Origin: Paraclostridium sordellii
Lineage (GTDB): Bacteria; Bacillota; Clostridia; Peptostreptococcales; Peptostreptococcaceae
Reading direction: 5' to 3'
Length of the DNA: 64,000 nucleotides
Assembly (NCBI RefSeq): GCF_000953675.1
Contig: NZ_LN679998.1
Coordinates: forward strand, 705,911-769,910
Within the stretch, counting starts at the first letter, position 1, and each line of letters begins with the position of its first letter. The notes beneath the pieces were generated by a model, which saw only the letters and a program-made list of their open reading frames with translations, was not told the origin of the DNA and did no database searches. This document shows positions 56,446-64,000 of the stretch, one piece after another. Both the position numbers and the translations under genes were made by a program.

Positions 56446-57316
56446 GTTTTATAATACACCAACATTTATGTCTATGGAAGATGATTACAATGAAAGTAAA
56501 CTTATAGTATTTGGGGCAGGTTTTGATGGAACTACTTCAAATAGACCAGGAACTAGATTTGCATCATCTTCTATGAGACCTGAATTTTACGGACTTGAAA
56601 CATATAGCCCAATTCTTGATTTAGATATGGATGATTATAAAATTTGTGATATTGGAGATTTAGAACTTAGCATAGGAAATACGGATAAGGTTTTAGATGA
56701 AATATATAAAGGAACGAAAGCTATTGTAGATGATGGGAAAGTTCCTTTTATGATAGGTGGAGAACATTTAGTAACTTTACCATCATTTAAAGCAGTTTAT
56801 GAAAAATACAAGGATATATATGTACTTCATTTTGATGCGCATACAGATTTAAGAGACGAGTATAATAATAATAAAAATTCTCATGCTACAGTTATAAAGC
56901 GTATTTGGGACATTGTAGGAGATGAAAAAATATTTCAGTTTGGAATAAGATCTGGAACTAAAAAAGAGTTTGATTTTGCTTTAAAAGAAAAGCATACATA
57001 CATGGAAACTCATACAATAAATACTTTTTTAGAGATAGTTAAATCTTTAGAAGGTAAGAATATATATTTAACTATTGATTTAGATGTATTAGATCCATCG
57101 ATATTTCCAGGCACTGGAACTCCAGAGCCAGGAGGTATAAGTTATAAAGAATTTGAAGAAGTATTTAAAGTACTTAAAAATTCAAATATAAACTTAGTAG
57201 GATTAGATATTGTAGAACTTAGTCCAGATTATGATAATACAAATGTTTCCACAGTTGTTGCATGCAAGATTTTAAGAGAATTAGCACTTATAGCAAGCGA
57301 TAAAATAAATAGATAA
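56435..57316 (+). CDS. speB: Agmatinase
   Basis: SpeB hydrolyses agmatine to putrescine and urea. The 293-aa ureohydrolase has the manganese-binding motifs GGEHLVTLP near residue 110, HFDAHTDLRDEY near 133 and TIDLDVLDPSIFPGTGTPEPGG near 213. The GTGTPEPGG loop and the absence of an arginase-type insert fit agmatinase. The start lies within speE, indicating coupled translation. Together with SpeA it gives the agmatine route to putrescine. Confidence 0.95.
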   Translation: MKNKFYNTPTFMSMEDDYNESKLIVFGAGFDGTTSNRPGTRFASSSMRPEFYGLETYSPILDLDMDDYKICDIGDLELSIGNTDKVLDEIYKGTKAIVDDGKVPFMIGGEHLVTLPSFKAVYEKYKDIYVLHFDAHTDLRDEYNNNKNSHATVIKRIWDIVGDEKIFQFGIRSGTKKEFDFALKEKHTYMETHTINTFLEIVKSLEGKNIYLTIDLDVLDPSIFPGTGTPEPGGISYKEFEEVFKVLKNSNINLVGLDIVELSPDYDNTNVSTVVACKILRELALIASDKINR

Positions 57317-57336
57317 ACTTAGGAGGAATTTAAAAA

Positions 57337-58527
57337 ATGGCAAGACACTTATTTACATCGGAATCAGTTACAGAAGGGCATCCAGATAAAATATGTGATC
57401 AAATATCAGATGCAATATTAGATGCACTTTTAGAAAAAGATCCACTAGCAAGAGTTGCTTGTGAGACTACAGTTACAACAGGATTGGTACTAGTAGCGGG
57501 AGAAATAAGTACTAATACTTATGTTGATATACCTAAATTAGTTAGAGAAACAGTTAAAGGTATAGGGTATACTAGAGCAAAGTTTGGATTTGATGGGGAT
57601 ACTTGTGCAGTTATAACTTCTATAGATGAACAATCAGGAGATATAGCTATGGGTGTTGATGAAGCTTTAGAAAATAGAAGTGGAGAATTGAGTGAAGATG
57701 AGATAGAGAAAGTAGGTGCAGGAGACCAAGGTATAATGTTTGGTTTTGCATGTAATGAAACTGAAGAATTAATGCCACTTCCAATATCTTTAGCTCATAA
57801 GTTAGCAAGAAGATTAACTGAGGTTAGAAAAAATGGAGAGTTAAGTTATTTAAGACCAGATGGAAAAACTCAAGTTACAGTTGAATATGATAAAGATAAA
57901 GCTATTAGAGTTCATACTGTATTAATATCTACTCAACATGGAGAAGATGTAGATAATGATACAATAAGAAGAGATTTAATAGAAAAAGTTATAAAAGAAG
58001 TTATACCAAGTGAACTATTAGATGAGGAAACTAAAATATACATAAATCCAACAGGAAGATTTGTTATAGGTGGACCTCAAGGGGATACAGGACTTACTGG
58101 GAGAAAAATAATAATAGATACTTACGGTGGATACTCTAGACATGGTGGAGGAGCTTTCTCTGGTAAAGATCCTACAAAGGTTGATAGATCAGCGGCTTAT
58201 GCTGCAAGATATGTTGCTAAAAATATAGTAGCTGCAGGACTTGCAGATAAGTGTGAAATAGAGCTTGCTTATGCTATAGGTGTTGCTAGACCTTTATCTA
58301 TATTTATAGATACTTTTGGAACTGGTAAGGTTAGTGAAGAAGTTTTAGTTGATTTAGTTAATAAAAACTTTGATTTAAGACCAGGAGCAATAATAAGGGA
58401 TTTAGATTTAAGAAAACCTATGTATAAAAATGTTGCAGCATACGGACATTTTGGAAGATGTGATTTAGATTTACCTTGGGAGAGAACTGATAAAGCAAAA
58501 ACTTTAAGAGAACAAGCTGAAATTTAA
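57337..58527 (+). CDS. metK: S-adenosylmethionine synthetase
   Basis: MetK makes SAM from methionine and ATP. The 396-aa product has [20 protein letters not shown] at the start, [10 protein letters not shown] near residue 127, [20 protein letters not shown]-like near 248 and [19 protein letters not shown] near 268. It follows speB by 20 nt and has its own AGGAGGAA. In most Firmicutes metK stands alone under a SAM riboswitch. None is seen here; instead it is the last gene of the polyamine operon. Confidence 0.98.
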   Translation: MARHLFTSESVTEGHPDKICDQISDAILDALLEKDPLARVACETTVTTGLVLVAGEISTNTYVDIPKLVRETVKGIGYTRAKFGFDGDTCAVITSIDEQSGDIAMGVDEALENRSGELSEDEIEKVGAGDQGIMFGFACNETEELMPLPISLAHKLARRLTEVRKNGELSYLRPDGKTQVTVEYDKDKAIRVHTVLISTQHGEDVDNDTIRRDLIEKVIKEVIPSELLDEETKIYINPTGRFVIGGPQGDTGLTGRKIIIDTYGGYSRHGGGAFSGKDPTKVDRSAAYAARYVAKNIVAAGLADKCEIELAYAIGVARPLSIFIDTFGTGKVSEEVLVDLVNKNFDLRPGAIIRDLDLRKPMYKNVAAYGHFGRCDLDLPWERTDKAKTLREQAEI

Positions 58528-58541
58528 TTTAAAAAAAGAAT

Positions 58542-58575
58542 AAAAAAGGATGTCATTAAATTTGACATCCTTTTT
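58542..58575. terminator. Intrinsic terminator after metK (bidirectional)
   Basis: AAAAAGGATGTCA and TGACATCCTTTTT form a 13-bp stem; it overlaps the stop of the convergent 78-aa gene. Confidence 0.9.
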
Positions 58576-58810
58576 AATTTGAATTTTGCATTTTACTAAA
58601 TATATTGACCCCTGTTAAAACACATATTACAGATAAAAAACCTAATCTAGCCCAATTCATATAAAACCAAAAAGTACTTCCATATATTATGGGTAAAGAG
58701 GTCTTTGTTTCATTGGAAAATATAGATATATTTATAAAAATATTAGCTGATATTATCAAAGCTACAAGGCTTAAAATAAATATAATAATATTTATTAGTT
58801 TTGTACTCAT
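58574..58810 (-). CDS. Small membrane protein of unknown function (78 aa)
   Basis: The 78-aa product has two hydrophobic segments, about residues 6-30 and 50-70, separated by a polar loop, with no charged pair or known motif. AAGGAGAA lies 5 nt upstream of the ATG on the minus strand, which supports it as a real gene. It converges on metK and ends in the shared terminator. No family is recognised. Confidence 0.7.
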   Translation of the reverse strand: MSTKLINIIIFILSLVALIISANIFINISIFSNETKTSLPIIYGSTFWFYMNWARLGFLSVICVLTGVNIFSKMQNSN

Positions 58811-59006
58811 AAAAGGTTCTCCTTGATATAAATAATTATGACACCAATAATTTTACCAAAATTTATGTAATTAAAGTATTAATTGAACTAAGTTTAAATT
58901 AAAAAATGCTTTATAAGATAATTAAATAAAAATTATAAAACATACATATATATGATATCACTGTAATTGATAATTTACAAATTTATAAATTTTTAGACAT
59001 TATTAA

Positions 59007-59015
59007 TGTTATAAT
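59007..59015 (+). promoter_or_regulatory. Extended -10 promoter for spo0M
   Basis: TGTTATAAT (TG-N-TATAAT) predicts a start near 59022. This leaves 6 nt to GTG 59028 but 39 nt to ATG 59061, which favours the latter as start. Upstream 58811-59006 is AT-rich and empty. Confidence 0.55.
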
Positions 59016-59060
59016 ATTAATAAACAAGTGGGGAAATATGATTTTAAATGGAAGGAATAC

Positions 59061-59837
59061 ATGAGTAAATTTAATAAATTTATGGCTTCAGCCCTAGGGG
59101 TAGGAGCTGCCAAAATAAATACTATAGTACATACTAAAAATATAATGCCAGGAAAGCGAATAGAGGGAATTTGCAAGATAAAAGGTGGTAAAGTTGAACA
59201 GTATATAGATCAAATTACAATAGGAGTTTTTACTAACTATAAAAAAGAAGTTAATGATAAAGTTATACAAGAGTATCAAAAAATACACTCTCATACTATC
59301 AAAGTAGATAGAAATGTTTTACCAAATGAAGAGTTTGAAGTTAATTTTAGCTTTATTTTATATAAGAGAGTTCCTGTTACTAAGCAAAAATGCGAGGTTT
59401 GGTTATCAACAGGATTAGGAATTGCAAATGGAATAGATTCAACTGATAGAGATTATATAAATGTAGATTACAACGAGTATATGAAAAATACAGTTGATGC
59501 TATAGGTGAGTTAGGATTTTCTCTTAGAGAAGTGGAAAATGAATATTGTAAGGCAAGATTAAATAATTTAAATTTTGTTCAAGAATTTGAGTTTGTTCCA
59601 ACTAGAGGAGTTTATAGAGGTAGATTAGATGAATTAGAAGTTGTTTTTATACCTACTAATACTCATTTGGATATTCTTTTACAAGTAGATAGAAAAGTAA
59701 GAGGACTTATGAGTTTTATTAGTGAATCTATTGGGGCAGATGAAACTAATTTAAGAATAAGAATGGAAAATAGCCGTAAGTTTACAAAAGAAGAAATAAA
59801 AAGGGAAATCGAAACGGTACTTAGAAAGTATTCATAA
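59061..59837 (+). CDS. spo0M: Sporulation-control protein Spo0M
   Basis: Spo0M is an arrestin-like cytosolic protein that affects sporulation and cell division in Bacillus. The 258-aa product opens MSKFNKFMASALGVGAAKINTIV, matching family N-termini, with an arrestin-type beta-sandwich up to about residue 240. GGAAGG lies 5 nt before ATG 59061. A GTG at 59028 would add 11 residues, but has no ribosome site and lies too close to the predicted transcript start. Confidence 0.9.
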   Translation: MSKFNKFMASALGVGAAKINTIVHTKNIMPGKRIEGICKIKGGKVEQYIDQITIGVFTNYKKEVNDKVIQEYQKIHSHTIKVDRNVLPNEEFEVNFSFILYKRVPVTKQKCEVWLSTGLGIANGIDSTDRDYINVDYNEYMKNTVDAIGELGFSLREVENEYCKARLNNLNFVQEFEFVPTRGVYRGRLDELEVVFIPTNTHLDILLQVDRKVRGLMSFISESIGADETNLRIRMENSRKFTKEEIKREIETVLRKYS

Positions 59838-59857
59838 AAATTAAAAAAATACTTATA

Positions 59858-59893
59858 AAGGAGATAATAAAAGTTATCTCCTTTAATTTTTTT
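59858..59893 (+). terminator. Intrinsic terminator after spo0M
   Basis: AAAGGAGATAA and TTATCTCCTTT form an 11-bp stem, with AATTTTTTT after it. Confidence 0.9.
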
Positions 59894-60047
59894 AGATTAA
59901 AAATTTTATAGACTTTATAATTATAATTTAAAAAAATTGGGAAAATGTACTAAATTAAAATGTAGAATTTTGTTGAAAAACAGAAAAAATAAAGTTAATA
60001 TTAAATACTAGGGATTTAATTAAATTTATAAATAAGGGAAGTGAGGT

Positions 60048-62222
60048 ATGTATAAAAATACAAAAATTATAGTTACTACTACAGTAATTATCCTATTATC
60101 TACACTTGTCTTTCTTTTTTTCAATTCTAAAACGGAAATATATCTTACAAAAGAAGAAAAACAGTGGATACAAGAACATAAGGATAAAGAAATAGTAGCT
60201 GAAAGTGTGCCTAAAAATAGAATTTACTATACAAATAAAAATGGAAAAACTTTTGGAGTATTTAAAGATGTACAAGAATATATAAATCAATTGTATGATA
60301 TAAATATAGTAATGAAGGATAATGTTAAAGAACCTGATATATTTTGGTCTGTTGAAACTGATGATATAAATTTAAATAATTATAAAAATTATATAAAAAC
60401 AAAACAATATGATTTAGATACATTAAAGATTTATACTTCAAAAGAAATCAATTCTTTAGATGATGTAAAAAATAAAAAAATTGCCGTTCATAAGTCTTTC
60501 AATAAAACTCAAGAAACTTATGGCAAATATATGAATTTTATAGAAGTAGATGACATTAATGATATTAAAAAACTTTATGAAAATGGAGAAGTATTTGGAT
60601 TTATACTAAGTTCGTCAGCTTTAAAATATTTAGACATATCTCAAAATAAAGCTGTGTACTCAAAAGATATATCTAAGGAACTTAAACTACAAATACTAGC
60701 TTACATAAAAGAAGATGAAATTTTAAAAGGACTAATAGATAAAGCTTTAAGTAGTATAAATTTAAGAAAAATGAATGAAATAAAAACCAAAAATCAAATT
60801 GAATATATAAAATATAATTTAGGGTTAAGCGAAGAAGAAAAACAATGGTTACAAAAATATAAAGAAATACCTATAAAAATTAATCATAAATTTAAACCGT
60901 ATTATTATAAAAATATGTTAAATAAAAAAATCGGCATTTTAAATAGATATATATCGGAGCTAGAGTATATTTTAGGAGTTAGATTCATTGAAAGTAAAAA
61001 CCAAGAACCACAACTTTATTTTGGAGTTAATAAGTCAGATAAAGAAGCAAGCAACTTAGAAATAATGAAACCGTATAATAGTTATAAATTATGTATATTT
61101 TCCAAAAGAGAAATAGTTATAGATAATTTAAATCAGTTAGAGGGCTATAAAATTGGAGTTATAGAAAATTCAGCTGAAAAATATATAAAATCTAAAGTAT
61201 TAAGTTCAAAAGTTAAGAAGTATAATAGTTACGATGAAATGGTAACTGCTCTTGAAAATAATAAAATAGATTATTTATTAGGAGATTCAACTATCATGCA
61301 GTACTGTATAAAAGAAAATGACAGTATAAAGAAAATTTTTGATGTAGGTGTGGTAGATGAAATATTTTACGAATATATAGGTGTAAATAAAGATAATAAA
61401 ATTTTAGTTAATATAATGAAAAAATTAGATAATAACATAAATACCGATGTATTGCCTAAGTATAATAAAAATAATGTAAATAACATAGATGATTTTGATT
61501 ACTCATTTATAATGAAGGTAGTTCATATATTTTTATTTATGATAATAATAAGTTCTATATATATAATAATTTTAAGAAAAGAAATTAAGTCTAAACTTGA
61601 ATTGCAAAAAAACTTAAAAAAAGCAGTTTCTGAAAACAAACAACTAGTAATGTCTTTAGTGGAAACACTAGAAGATGTAAACTCTTTAAATGATAGTGAT
61701 ACAGGAAGTCATATACATAGGATTTCTAAATATTGCGAAATAATAGCAAAGCGTATAACGGATGATGAACATTTTATAAGAGAGATTACTTATTTTTCAT
61801 CACTTCATGATATAGGAAAGGTGGCTATACCTGATAGCATTTTAAAAAAGCCAGGAAAGTTAACAGATGAAGAAATGGAAATAATGAAAACTCATGTAAC
61901 TAAAGGATATGAAATCATTAAAAAGAACAACCTAAGTGATATTGCAAATAACATAATACTTTATCATCATGAAAGATATGATGGTAGGGGATATGTAAAA
62001 GGATTAAAAGGAAACGAGATTCCTATAGAGGCTAGAATAGTTGCAATAGCAGATGTGTATGATGCTTTAAGAATGGATAGATGTTATAAAAAAGGATTTT
62101 CTCATTTAAAGGCTATGGAGATAATAATATCAGAAAAAGGTAATCATTTTGATCCAAAACTAGTTGATATTTTAGTTGATGTAAATGAAGAAATAGATAA
62201 GATATTTAGTGAAAATAATTAA
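60048..62222 (+). CDS. HD-GYP cyclic-di-GMP phosphodiesterase with two extracytoplasmic Venus-flytrap domains
   Basis: The 724-aa protein has a membrane helix at 6-26, two SBP_bac_3/Venus-flytrap-like domains (about 33-250 and 260-480), a second helix near 488-510, a short coiled coil and an HD-GYP domain from about 545. Each sensor domain opens with the same kind of segment (LTKEEKQWIQEHK, LSEEEKQWLQKYK), as in BvgS/EvgS sensors. The HD pair is in SLHDIGKVAIPD near residue 587. The GYP loop reads GRGYVKGLKG, with Val for Pro. It likely degrades c-di-GMP in response to a small ligand. AGTGAGG precedes the ATG. Confidence 0.88.
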   Translation: MYKNTKIIVTTTVIILLSTLVFLFFNSKTEIYLTKEEKQWIQEHKDKEIVAESVPKNRIYYTNKNGKTFGVFKDVQEYINQLYDINIVMKDNVKEPDIFWSVETDDINLNNYKNYIKTKQYDLDTLKIYTSKEINSLDDVKNKKIAVHKSFNKTQETYGKYMNFIEVDDINDIKKLYENGEVFGFILSSSALKYLDISQNKAVYSKDISKELKLQILAYIKEDEILKGLIDKALSSINLRKMNEIKTKNQIEYIKYNLGLSEEEKQWLQKYKEIPIKINHKFKPYYYKNMLNKKIGILNRYISELEYILGVRFIESKNQEPQLYFGVNKSDKEASNLEIMKPYNSYKLCIFSKREIVIDNLNQLEGYKIGVIENSAEKYIKSKVLSSKVKKYNSYDEMVTALENNKIDYLLGDSTIMQYCIKENDSIKKIFDVGVVDEIFYEYIGVNKDNKILVNIMKKLDNNINTDVLPKYNKNNVNNIDDFDYSFIMKVVHIFLFMIIISSIYIIILRKEIKSKLELQKNLKKAVSENKQLVMSLVETLEDVNSLNDSDTGSHIHRISKYCEIIAKRITDDEHFIREITYFSSLHDIGKVAIPDSILKKPGKLTDEEMEIMKTHVTKGYEIIKKNNLSDIANNIILYHHERYDGRGYVKGLKGNEIPIEARIVAIADVYDALRMDRCYKKGFSHLKAMEIIISEKGNHFDPKLVDILVDVNEEIDKIFSENN

Positions 62223-62248
62223 AAATACATGGTCAAGTATAAATATAT

Positions 62249-62288
62249 AAAGCCCTTAAAATACAAATAAATGAATTTTAAGGGCTTT
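62249..62288. terminator. Bidirectional terminator between the HD-GYP gene and the alanine symporter
   Basis: AAAGCCCTTAAAAT (62249-62262) and ATTTTAAGGGCTTT (62275-62288) are perfectly complementary. Converging genes on both sides can use it. Confidence 0.88.
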
Positions 62289-62367
62289 ATAATTAATAAA
62301 CACATAAAGAAAATGTTTGCCTAGAAAATGATAAAATACACAAATATTAAATTTTAGAACCTAAAAG

Positions 62368-63774
62368 TTAATTATTTTTTGAAGTAGATTTTTTCTTTTT
62401 AGAGCTTATTCCTCCATTAACTTTAATATATTCGTTATGTACGCTTTTAACAACCCCAGTGAGAGCAAGTAATCCAATTAAGTTAGGAATAACCATAAGT
62501 CCATTAAACATATCAGACATATTCCATACAATAGAAACCTCACCTAGAGTTCCTAAAAATACACATATACAAACTAAAATACCATAAACTTTAACAGCCT
62601 TAACACCGAATAAGTATTTTATATTTGCTTCTCCGAAAAAGTACCAACCTATTATAGTAGAAAATGCAAAGAAGAACATACAAATTGCTATAAATATATC
62701 TCCGAATTTACCAAATACTGATGAAAATCCTGCTTGTGTAAGAGCTGTTCCTATTAATGAACCATCTGGAGTTACTGAACGAGTTGTGATAATGACTAGA
62801 GCTGTGAGATTTAATATAACGAAAGTATCTATAAATACTCCCATCATAGCAACAAAACCTTGTTCTGAAGGATACTTAACTTTAGCAACTGCATGTGCAT
62901 GTGGAGTAGAACCCATACCGGCTTCATTAGAGAACAATCCACGAGCAACACCTTTTGTCATGGCTTTTTGAACAGTTGCACCGATAACTCCACCAGCAAT
63001 TGCTTGAGGAGCAAAAGCACCAACAAATATTTCTTCAAAGGCTAAAGGAATGTTTTTAAAATTGATAAAAATGACTATTAAAGAACCTACGATATAAAAT
63101 ATTGCCATGATTGGAACTATAGTTTCTGTAACTTTGGCAATTCTACTTATACCTCCTGAGAATACTATAAAAGATAATATAGATAACAAAATACCAATAA
63201 TCATTGGATTTAACCCAAAGGCCTTGTCAAAAGCAGCTGCAATTGAATTTGATTGTACAGCATTTCCCATAAAGCCCAAAGCTAGAATTATGAATATTGC
63301 AAATGCTGTTGCAAGAATTTTACCAAATTTGCCCTTAAAAGCAGCTTCTATATAGTAAACAGGACCACCTGTTACGGTACCATCTGTACCGATTTGCTTG
63401 TACTTTTGAGCCATAACAGCCTCTGCGTATATTGTCGCCATTCCGAAAAATGCGCTGACCCACATCCAAAAAATTGATCCAGGACCTCCAACAGCAATTG
63501 CAGTTGCAGCTCCAGCCAAGTTTCCAGTACCAACTTGAGCAGCCACTGCAGTAGCTAATGACTGAAATGGTGACATACCATCTTTATTAGCGGCTTCTTG
63601 CTTTTTAAAAAGACCGCCAAAAGTTCTTCTAAATCCTTCTCCAAATCCCCTTATTTGAATAAATCCTAATTGAAACGTATACCAAATACCTGTTCCTACC
63701 AGTAATACCAATAGAATATTCTTGTCCCACAATACACTATTTACTGATGATACAATCTTCATTAAAAAATCCAT
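62368..63774 (-). CDS. Sodium:alanine/glycine symporter (AGCS family)
   Basis: The 468-aa protein has about 11 membrane helices and AGCS motifs: PFQSLATAVAAQVGTGNLAGAATAIAVGGPGSIFWMW near residues 68-105, VTGGPVYYIE near 135 and RGLFSNEAGMGSTPHAHA near 285. It takes up alanine or glycine with Na+. GGGGGT lies upstream of the ATG on the minus strand. A perfect palindrome is found in its leader. The substrate is assigned at family level. Confidence 0.94.
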   Translation of the reverse strand: MDFLMKIVSSVNSVLWDKNILLVLLVGTGIWYTFQLGFIQIRGFGEGFRRTFGGLFKKQEAANKDGMSPFQSLATAVAAQVGTGNLAGAATAIAVGGPGSIFWMWVSAFFGMATIYAEAVMAQKYKQIGTDGTVTGGPVYYIEAAFKGKFGKILATAFAIFIILALGFMGNAVQSNSIAAAFDKAFGLNPMIIGILLSILSFIVFSGGISRIAKVTETIVPIMAIFYIVGSLIVIFINFKNIPLAFEEIFVGAFAPQAIAGGVIGATVQKAMTKGVARGLFSNEAGMGSTPHAHAVAKVKYPSEQGFVAMMGVFIDTFVILNLTALVIITTRSVTPDGSLIGTALTQAGFSSVFGKFGDIFIAICMFFFAFSTIIGWYFFGEANIKYLFGVKAVKVYGILVCICVFLGTLGEVSIVWNMSDMFNGLMVIPNLIGLLALTGVVKSVHNEYIKVNGGISSKKKKSTSKNN

Positions 63775-63800
63775 AGTAGTACCCCCTAGATATTTAAGAA

Positions 63801-63820
63801 TAACTAATTTCCATTAGTTA
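63801..63820 (-). promoter_or_regulatory. Palindrome in the alanine symporter leader
   Basis: TAACTAAT (63801-63808) and ATTAGTTA (63813-63820) are perfectly complementary around TTCC. It lies just after the predicted transcript start on the minus strand, so it may be an operator or RNA stem. Confidence 0.5.
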
Positions 63821-63825
63821 CCTTT

Positions 63826-63854
63826 ATTATAGCACTATTTAAGATTTGTGAAAA
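63826..63854 (-). promoter_or_regulatory. Promoter for the alanine symporter gene
   Basis: On the minus strand TATAAT occupies 63831-63826, and TTTTCA (63854-63849), a weak -35, is 17 bp upstream. Beyond it (63855-64000) nothing is recognised. Confidence 0.5.
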
Positions 63855-64000
63855 ATATATTAAATTAGCTAAACATTAGTATTTATAATCTAATTAAGGT
63901 ATAAATGTATCAAAAGGAAATATTAATAGATATGTATATTTTGAAATTTTGTTATATAAATAGAAAAAATTTAGAAACTTAAGTTTTATATAAAGATAAT

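Noticed and set aside
57317-57336. SAM riboswitch before metK
   Set aside because: Only 20 nt separate speB and metK, so no S-box can fit.
59028-59060. Longer spo0M start at GTG 59028
   Set aside because: No ribosome site, and only about 6 nt after the predicted transcription start; ATG 59061 has GGAAGG and fits family N-termini.
1-64000. CRISPR arrays, prophage, insertion sequences, tRNA or rRNA genes
   Set aside because: No regularly spaced repeats with unique spacers, no transposase or phage structural gene, and no tRNA-like GC-rich cloverleaf was seen.

Overview
The window is AT-rich and uses AGA, ATA and TTA codons heavily. It encodes spore-former proteins (YlxY, SpoVB, SpoIIIE/FtsK, Spo0M), and its core gene order resembles the Bacillus/Clostridioides infB-to-recA region. 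With tryptophanase, arginine deiminase and aspartate 4-decarboxylase genes, this points to an amino-acid-fermenting, indole-forming clostridium, most likely Peptostreptococcaceae (Paraclostridium/Paeniclostridium-like). That placement is inference from content; no rRNA gene is present to confirm it.

Region 1 (1-22.3 kb) is a conserved information-processing block on the plus strand. It holds the tail of ylxQ, infB, rbfA, nrnA, truB, ribF, rpsO (with a probable S15-binding pseudoknot leader), a degV gene, pnp, ylxY, an M16 protease, ymxH, dapG, a 49-aa small protein, tepA, ftsK/spoIIIE, mnmH, rimO, pgsA, recA (strong promoter, LexA-like box and a 61-bp inverted repeat) and rny.

Region 2 (22.4-40.1 kb) mixes less conserved genes. 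These are a 93-aa unknown, a helicase with a degenerate nuclease-like N-terminus, uppP, a tyrosine-recombinase-like protein lacking key catalytic residues, purB, an amino-acid permease, a two-repeat NUMOD1-like protein, aspartate 4-decarboxylase, two related soluble orphan histidine kinases, a YdjM-type membrane protein, a ClC transporter with an RCK_C tail, and spoVB.

Region 3 (40.1-64 kb) is amino-acid, phosphate, vitamin and polyamine metabolism. It contains tnaA, an aldehyde dehydrogenase, arcABC, a Na+/phosphate transporter behind a long array of 11-bp-phased TTAACA boxes (Pho-box-like), deoD, a cobalamin riboswitch driving btuFCD, and a polyamine operon speA-speD-speE-speB-metK. That operon makes spermidine from arginine and includes the gene supplying its S-adenosylmethionine. 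It ends with spo0M, an HD-GYP phosphodiesterase with two Venus-flytrap-like domains, and a Na+/alanine symporter.

No CRISPR array, prophage, insertion sequence, rRNA or tRNA was seen. I found no convincing new multi-gene system. The most interesting signals are the Pho-box-like array, the rpsO pseudoknot, the recA inverted repeat, an SD-masking hairpin before a 49-aa protein, and the degenerate recombinase, helicase and NUMOD1-like proteins.
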